Shown: positions 57,401-64,000 of the stretch, piece by piece | Position numbering within the stretch: the stretch's first letter is position 1 | Layout of the letters: the number at the start of each line of letters is the position of its first letter | Source: Cycas panzhihuaensis | Taxonomy: Eukaryota; Cycadophyta | Direction: 5' to 3' | DNA length: 64,000 bases | Assembly: GCA_023213395.1 (NCBI GenBank) | Contig: CM041465.1 | Coordinates: forward strand, 19,344,001-19,408,000 | The notes under the pieces: model-generated | Seen by the model: only the letters and a program-made list of their open reading frames with translations | What the model was told of the DNA's origin: nothing | Database searches by the model: none | Made by a program: the position numbers and the translations under genes

Positions 57401-58690
57401 GAGGTCCTTCCTAGACTATATGAAGTATTCCTTCCCGCATGAGGTTTTGTTGTCACCTATGTCCCCATTCCTTCTTGAGTCACCTAAATTTTCTAGTGAC
57501 TCTTCTCAAGATCCCACCTCCTATATATAGGTATTTTCACTTGCTTGCATGGATTTTATGCTATATGACTATGTTATGATGCATCTATTTCCTAAATCGC
57601 TTCAAGGTGATGCCTTGAAGTGGTTATATCATCTTCCTTCAACTTCAATTCTCTCATTTTAATAACTAGTTAACTCCTTTATCAACTATTTTGATGTAGC
57701 GAGACCATTTGAGTTAGGCATCAAATCCTTATTAGTAATTAAACAAAATAATGATGGAACTTTGAGGGATTTTATTAGGAGATTTCAAGATCAAGTTTAC
57801 GCTTATCATTCATATCTTGATCCTAGTTTATTGTTTGATCCATTTATAAATACGTTGAGGCCCCATGTACATTTAGAAGTTTTGAAACTCAATCCTCAAA
57901 TGTATAAGGAAGTAGTCGCTCATTATTTGGCTTTAGAGATATTTGAAATACAAGTAAGTATTAAAAAGGTTGGGAAACCTATGCCTTCTAAAGACCCAAT
58001 TCATCCTATGAAGGCGACCCATCCTAAGCCTACATACGATCATCTTACTTCTTTAATTAGATCACTTGAACATGCGATCAATACTAAGCTATGTATTGAT
58101 GGTCCATCCCTTGATCAATCCTCTTAAGAGACCAACCTAATTCACTTGATCGAGGGGAGGAAGAAACAAGTTTTCCCCCCATCTCCTTCTTCATCTAGAA
58201 AGATAAAGTGGTGCTCCTATCATCAAACTGATGCACATGATATAAGCAAGTGTTGAACTATTCAAAATGTAGTCTATAACACAAACACTCAAGTGAACCA
58301 TTCTTCCAAATCACCATAAGATCAAATGATCCATAAGGATCTGTTGCCTCAACATAGTGAGAAAACTAGTAAAGAAGATAAAGGTAAGGGGAAGCAGAGA
58401 CAAGACGATGAAGACAAACCTTCAAGCTCTAATTCGTCTAAGAAGACTATCACTCCCGTAAACATTCAAGTAAGAAGAAACACCAATCAATCTCGACCAC
58501 CTCCTAAAGGTAGGGATACCAAGAGAACTATAAACATGGTCGAGACTTCAAAGAGTATAGGTCCATATAAATTATCTGATGATTTGATGGTGAGGAATCC
58601 TAACTCTTTACCTTTAGTACACCCCCATCCCATTAGGTTTAGGTCCATTCCTTCTAGTTTAAGGATGGATTATTCTCTTTGGTAGAATAA
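57400..58690 (+). pseudogene. Gyp-2 gag
   Basis: Readable from about 57440. The capsid-like core includes MHLFPKSLQGDALKWLYHLP (57580-57640), typical of Tat-type Gag (L-x-G-x-A-x-x-W). An open frame at 57762-58127 follows (FIRRFQDQVYAYHSYLDPSL, ALEIFEIQVS). The knuckle near 58210-58253 reads WCSYHQTDAHDISKC, the C-x2-H-x4-H-x4-C form found in this Gag type. A polar stretch at 58326-58685 (open, 119 codons) links to protease and matches the start of Gyp-1. Gag would form the particle. Confidence 0.78.
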
Positions 58691-59158
58691 TTAAAGACCA
58701 TTCCCATGGGTATATCAGTTATCAATTTGCTCAAGTGTTTCCCTAAGCAATGTCAATTATTATTTGACACATTGGGAGTTCCTATGGTAGTGTCCTTACC
58801 TACTTCTACCCTTTCTTTTGACCTCACTACCTTGCCTAGTCGTTCCACCTGTGCGTCGAATGACATTCCTATATTTTACATTGAGATCATCAAGGATGAT
58901 ATTAATATCAAGTAGGTTATCATTGGTGAGGGCTCATCTATCAATGTTATCCCTCTTTATCCTGTTGAGGATTTAGAAATTTCTATCTTTGATCCATGTG
59001 AATGGATCTAGCAAAGGTATGAAAAGAATCAAAAGGTGCCTTTGGGTTAAGTTACCCTTACACTCACTTTAGAGGATAAAATAGTGCTTATTGAACTTAC
59101 TATCATTGACTTGGATTTAGAATATAACATCCTTTTAGGTAGACCATGGATCACCTAA
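58691..59158 (+). pseudogene. Gyp-2 aspartic protease
   Basis: An open stretch at 58706-58915 ends at a TAG where Gyp-1 has TGA. The active site reads IGEGSSINVIPL: the catalytic Asp is Gly here (codon 58925-58927, GAT to GGT) while Gyp-1 keeps Asp. Past it, LDLEYNILLGRPWIT near 59105-59155 is the conserved protease end. Confidence 0.72.
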
Positions 59159-60400
59159 ATGGTAGCAATTTATTCATCCCTTTTCATTGAACTTAGGTTC
59201 ATCCACGAGGGGGAACTTAAGATCATTAAATGGAAGCCAAAACCTATTAAGCAATCAATTCCTCTCATCAAGACCTTTTTCAAACTTGGTGAATCCTCCA
59301 ACTCTATGAAGTATTTCTTCCAGTCACTTGGTCTAGTTTAGTATTTTTCTATCGAAGCCCCTTCAACTCATTTAGAAGTGAAGGACGTGGGTTTAGTTGA
59401 AATTATTCCTTTATCATTAGGTTCCCCATTCATTCCTATTCCTTCAGATTTGATTGATTGCCTTCTGATTCCTTTTTATTCTATTTCATATAAAGAAGCG
59501 GCTTCTCATTCTATCATACCTTACCAAGTTCCACCATTAAGTGAGCTTGTTAACACAAATCCTATCCACTCTCATTTCTCATAGGTTTTATATTTTCCCT
59601 TGGGAGTAAATTTAGTGGTACCTTCCTTAACTACTCATCTAGCAGCTACCTTCTTAAGTATCATTGTACATGATTTATGTGTTGATTCTTCCCCATCTTT
59701 CACTTATTCCTCTTTCTTTAAGACATGGTTGGATAGGCATGAGAAGAAGATGTCATTGCATCAACACCCAGACCTAGCACTAGATGGTAAAGATACTAGT
59801 TTACTTGATATAGGCTAATATAGTTTTGGAATCTCCAATATAGTATAGGAAGTTAATTCCATTTCTACTATCTCTTTACTTTCTTATCCTCATGTGGATC
59901 ATCCTATATCTTCACTTGTCTTGATATCTAGGTCCTACCTTGATTATCCTATATATGATTAAGAGTTTATTCAAGTTTTTTCTTCAATTTGGGAGTTTGT
60001 AGATAGGCTTGTTCCCTTTTCTCAAGTTACATCAATTATGGAGTTTGTGCCTACTCTAAACTCTTTGGTTGGTCTATCACCATCTTCTATTTCTTAATCT
60101 AATAACCTTTACCTCATCAATCTATTTCATCTAGATCATTTTAAGAATGATGAAGTAATCATTGAGTATTTAGTAGATTCATCTCCTAGTTTTTCTTACG
60201 GACATCATAAATTAGGATTTTCTAAAATCATAGTTGATCATTCTCAACCCTAGGAGTCTATCTCTTTGATTGAACCTGCTCCTCCTAATTTTGAGGAAGG
60301 GAATGCAATGCTTATGGAACAAACTATCGACATAGATTTAGAAATAGAGGATAGACCTAGAATTATCAAGTGTACTCCCTAAGAGATCACCCAATTTAAG
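59159..60400 (+). pseudogene. Gyp-2 protease-RT linker
   Basis: Three successive open stretches (59159-59341, 59378-59584, 59600-59818), then broken text. It is rich in Ser, Pro and hydrophobics, with FIHEGELK and KPKPIKQSIPLIKTF blocks shared with Gyp-1. It is coding in history but matches no domain I know. Confidence 0.5.
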
Positions 60401-61770
60401 GATCTCTTCCACAAATCCTGCTCTGTTTTTATGTGGGACTATAATGACATGCAAGTCCTTAACTCCTAAATTATTGAGCATGATATTATTATTATTCCTG
60501 GCATAAAACCCAAATGGAAAAAGTAATGTCCTATCCATCCATGCCTCTCTTGTCATCAAGTAAGAAATAGAGAAGTTGTAAGTTGTTGGATTCATTGAGA
60601 GTATCGATTACTCCCAATGGGTCTCTAACATAGTTCTTGTAGGAAAGAAGAATGGTATGATTCATATTTACATCAACTTTTATAACATTAATGACATGTG
60701 TCCCAAAGATAATTTTCCTCTTCCTTTTCTAGTTCAGATTTGAGACCAAATAACTAGTTTTGAGGTAATGTCTCTTATGGATGAATTTTTAGGATATAAT
60801 TAGATTTTTATTACACTTCGTGACTGCCATAAGACTGCTTTTACCACTCCTTATGGCACCTTCATTTACAGAGTCATGCTTTTTGGATTAAAGAATGCTA
60901 GTGTGATATATCAAAGGGCTATGGTTCACATCTTCCATGACTTAATTGTCAATATTATTACCATTTATTTAGATGATATGCTCATCCTTTCATGCAAAAT
61001 ATTTAGTCATTTGCATGATCTCAAAATCATTTTTGAAAGATGTAAAAAGTATCGCTTGTTCTTAAACCCTTCCAAATATATTTTTATTATTATGTCAGGA
61101 AAGATATTAGGAAACATTGTTTCTCAAGAGGGGATTAGAATCTATCCTAAAAATATTAAGGCTATCATTCATATACCTCCTCCTAAGACCCAAAAATGGA
61201 TTAAATATTTTCTAAGTAGGCTTGGTTTTCTAAGACATTTCATCATTGACTTTGTCTTAGATGCTAAGCCTATTACTAATCTTTTGAAGAAAGATGTTGA
61301 ATTACAATGGACTCCTCAAGTTCAAGAGTCCTTTGATAGGTTAAAGCAAGCCTTGATTTTTGATCTAGTTCTTGCTCTACCAAGGTTTGATAAGCCATTT
61401 ATTTTATACACTTCAACTACCAAGGAGTCGCTAGTAGGTATGTTAGTACAAAAAGATGATTTTAGTAAAGAGAGGGCTATATATTCCATTAATAGGACCC
61501 TTGTGGTAGTGGAGCTTCATTATCATTTTCTTGAGAAATAATGTCTTGCCTTAGTTTTTTCTACTAAGAAACTTCACCACTACCTCCTTAGGAATAGGGT
61601 CCACCTCATTGTCTAATCCGATCCCATAAGGTATCTACTTACTAAGTCTAACCTTACTGATCGACTAGGTAAGTGGTCATTATTACTTCAAGAATTTGAT
61701 TTACAAGTGATCAATAGAAAGTCTAAGAAGGGCATGATCATTCTAGAGATCATGGCTAATGCCCCTCTTC
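60401..61770 (+). pseudogene. Gyp-2 RT and native RNase H
   Basis: Pre-RT at about 60410-60500 (W-D-Y-N-D-M). RT: VSNIVLVGKKNGMIHIYINF and CPKDNFPLPFL, then the 221-codon open frame at 60876-61541: MLFGLKNASVIYQRAM, catalytic TIYLDDMLIL (60963-60983), LNPSKYIFIIMSGKILGNIV and PPKTQKWIKYFLSRLGFLRHF. The RNase H first strand reads PFILYTSTTKESLVGMLVQ, lacking the usual Asp. It ends with NRKSKKGMIILEIMANAPLP near 61725-61770. Only a few stops before the start of the open frame. Confidence 0.88.
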
Positions 61771-62800
61771 CAAATCATACTTTCCAACTCATTGATGATT
61801 CCCTCCTAGACGAACATATCTTCCATATCTAGGGCATCCCTTCTAATGATCCATGGTATGGGGAGATTAGATTATATCTTCATGATCAATCTTTTCTTTC
61901 TTTTGCTACTTCAAAAAAAAGAATACAAATTCATACTACTGTTAGACAATACCTTTTTCTAGATGATACCTTATATAAACATTCTTTTGATGGAGTTCTA
62001 CTAAGGTACCTTTCACCTGATGAATCCTTAGTTTCTTTGACAGAGTCCCATAAGGGGATATGTGGTGGGAATTTTGGCGGTCGATTAATGACCTAACACA
62101 TTCTTTGTATGGGTTATTATTATCCCGCTTTATTTAAAGATGGCCACTCCCACATCTAAAAATACCAGAAATACCAATCCCATGCAACTTTAATCTATTA
62201 ACCTATGCAAGAAATGAAATTAATAGTTTCACCTTAGCCTTTCTCCTAATGGGGTCTCAACCTTATTGGATAGACCTTTCCAACATCTTTGAATAGGCAT
62301 AAATTTATTCTAACTATAACTAAATATTTTACGAAGTGTAGTGAAGCTATCCATTGATCTTTACTACTGGAAAGATCATCACTACTTTCATATTTCAGTA
62401 TATTATTTGTAGATTTGGGATATTGGATGTTATCATTACTGAAAATGGAACTTCATTTTGCAATCCCCATGTTAGTGAACTATATAGTAAGTTTCATATT
62501 ACCCATAGAATATTTTCCCTATATCATCCTTAGGCAAATGGCCAGATGGAAGCGTTTAACAAAATCTTAGCTAAGATTCTGGTTAAGACTGTTACTACTA
62601 TTATAGGGACTAGTACTCCTAGTTATTTATATAATTATGGGCTTACAAGACTACTATTAGAAATGCTATAGGTATAATACCATCTCTCTTATTTATGGTG
62701 TTGAAGTTGTTTTACCGTTAGAGGTCAAAATTCCTTCCCTGCGCATCTCATTGAAGGAATTTACTGATGATTATGCCTAGCAGTATGCATGTCACTACCT
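61771..62800 (+). pseudogene. Gyp-2 integrase
   Basis: HHCC: SHKGICGGNFGGRLMT and MGYYYPALFKDGHSH near 62050-62170, with C-to-Y damage in the second pair. Core: decayed first Asp region near 62230-62290, ICRFGILDVIITENGTSFCN at 62408-62468 (expected Asp is Glu), and ANGQMEAFNKILAKIL near 62540-62590 with the Glu kept. The tail is cut short near 62800, sooner than in Gyp-1. Confidence 0.78.
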
Positions 62801-63931
62801 CCGCAATGAGGATAAGTTATAGCTCTAAAACTTGTTCCCCTGCCTAATGAGATAAGACTATGGGAAAAATCCTTCTTTCTTTCTAATCTATGGCTAAGAA
62901 ACTTATACCTTTACCTAATGAGCTAAAACTATGGGTAAACCCTCTCTTCTTTTTAATATATTCTTACTTTCATTAAGCATTATAGTATTTTTGTGATAGA
63001 TCTAACCCATAATCATGTAAGTTTTTTGCTCTTTCTAGCACCTACATTAATTGTGAGTTTACCATCACTTGGATCTTATTCTCCTTTGAGCTTCATACTC
63101 AAAAGAGAACCTACGCCCCCAACTGTATTGTACTTTTATCTCAGAAAGAGAAACACCTTCGTTAGCTTCAAATATCCACTTATTCATTGAGAGTTTACTT
63201 TCATTTGCTAGTTTGTTACCTTATTAATTTAAAGCTTACTTTCATTTGCTAGTTAGTTACTTTGGGATTTTCTTTTTGGTCATACATCACCAATTGTTAA
63301 TCATTTTTTATTATCCTTAGTTCTTTTTATTATTCCTTCAAAATAGATACTTATTTTGCCACTTTCCCTTCATGCTTAGAGCCACCATGATTTTAATTTC
63401 CTCTTTACTTTCCACGATTTATTCCTTAAGGAGATTAACCCATTTTTCCTTTTGAGATTATATTAGAAAGGAGAAATCCTTACTGTGTTGAGTAGAAGAG
63501 TTTCTTAAGAAGATAACTATGACCGTGTTCTTATAAAAGGTGGAAGTAAAAAGTAAAAAAAAAAAAGAGAAACAATGAAGTCAAAAAAAAAGAAAGAAAG
63601 AGAAAGTTAATTAAAAAGTAAATTTATTATTTTCATCCTCTTGTAATCTGAGGTAATTCACATGATGACTTCATCCTCCCCTATCTATCTATAGGTTGGA
63701 TTCATTTGGATGAGTCATTCAAGATTTTCAGATCTAGCTACTTGGGTCCACTGTGGCCTTAGTTATGATCAAACCCTGCTTGACACTTTGATCATAATCA
63801 TCTTACTTGGGTCTCTTCTTCTTCCTCCATCATAGTAAGAGATCTACCTCTATCACCATCTCCTTACTGATTGATTCCCACACCTTTCCCCATTGATCAT
63901 ATATTCTCTAAGTTTTGATCCTCTGATTCCT
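62801..63931 (+). other. Gyp-2 non-coding spacer before second RNase H
   Basis: Same place and size as 4871-5927 in Gyp-1. It contains three ACTATGGG-type motif copies (62840-62935), A-rich tracts at 63548-63610 and the conserved block at 63693-63786. An open stretch at 62993-63190 is not conserved in Gyp-1 and is probably accidental. Confidence 0.55.
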
Positions 63932-64000
63932 ATGGCATTGAGTATCTTCGCTGATGGGGGTAGTAAAGGAAACCCAAGACCATCTATTTCTGCTTGGGTG
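63932..64000 (+). pseudogene. Gyp-2 second (archaeal-type) RNase H, start only
   Basis: From ATG 63932: LSIFADGGSKGNPRPS and SAWV, the first strand and catalytic Asp of the extra RNase H, then the window ends. It is open so far and closer to the family pattern (DGGSKGNP) than Gyp-1. Confidence 0.75.

Larger units (their letters stand above)
55602..64000 (+). mobile_element. Gyp-2: second copy of the Gyp-1 family, 3' end outside window
   Basis: 5' LTR, leader, gag, protease, long linker, RT, RNase H, integrase, about 1.1 kb non-coding gap, start of the second RNase H at the window edge. It supplies the 5' half that Gyp-1 lacks here. It is less decayed than Gyp-1 (a 221-codon open frame covers RT to RNase H). 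It is inserted 73 bp inside the H-plus leader. Confidence 0.88.

Noticed and set aside
1-64000. Alternative genetic code with TAA/TAG/TGA read as amino acids
   Set aside because: Frames continue through all three stops, but the stops replace Trp as well as Gln and Arg and differ between sister copies, which fits mutation rather than reassignment.

Overview
This window looks like a stretch of plant nuclear heterochromatin made almost entirely of nested, decayed retrotransposons. I find no intact host gene, rRNA, tRNA or CRISPR array. A seed plant is indicated by Ty3/gypsy elements with Tat-like features (an extra archaeal-type RNase H domain and an antisense plant-mobile-domain-like reading frame), Ty1/copia elements primed by initiator-Met tRNA, and an L1-type LINE with a DUF4283/zinc-knuckle ORF1 and a C-terminal RNase H. 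The AT-richness, the many stops in otherwise continuous frames and the long nests suggest a large, slowly purged, heavily methylated genome. The species cannot be named from this sequence. Element names used here (Gyp-1, Gyp-2, A, B, C, D, E, F, H, I) are my own labels.

Layout. (1) 1-11754: Gyp-1, a Tat-like Ty3/gypsy element on the + strand, cut at its 5' side by the window edge. Order: gag tail, protease, long linker, RT, RNase H, integrase, about 1 kb non-coding, a second (archaeal-type) RNase H, a 4 kb 3' region with an antisense plant-mobile-domain-like remnant and repeats, then a 1.28 kb 3' LTR. (2) 11755-16494: fragments, including a minus-strand copia gag-protease (D). (3) 16495-32211: element E, a full-length but decayed + strand Ty3/gypsy with 370 bp LTRs, a 21-bp minisatellite and an extra coding remnant behind pol. 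Inside it sits F (20103-25596), a young minus-strand non-autonomous LTR element with perfect 5-bp target duplications (AGCAC), 0.85 kb LTRs, gag, protease and an integrase tail but no RT, RNase H or integrase core. (4) 32212-35391: a minus-strand gypsy gag remnant with its LTR (H-minus), interrupted by a 1.08 kb foldback (hairpin) element. (5) 35392-55155: copia element B, with matching 218 bp LTRs and TAATA duplications. It carries an aberrant two-part insertion, A on the + strand plus C on the minus strand (36845-45606), and a full-length L1-type LINE (47573-53935) flanked by 19-bp duplications. (6) 55156-55601: a second copy of the H LTR in the opposite orientation. (7) 55602-64000: Gyp-2, a second copy of the Gyp-1 family, running off the window before its second RNase H is complete.

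Relative ages follow from the nesting. H and I predate B and E, E predates F, and B predates both A/C and the LINE. F and the LINE are the least decayed and keep a higher G+C content. The rest shows mostly G:C to A:T changes that turn Gln, Arg and Trp codons into stops while leaving frames largely in register, as expected for methylated, silenced DNA. The most unusual observations are: a 71-bp patch of one F LTR in which all 18 C's of its sister LTR read as G; the second RNase H placed behind integrase in the Gyp family; the inverted A/C pair; the 21-bp minisatellite and extra ORF in E; and the 1.08 kb foldback.
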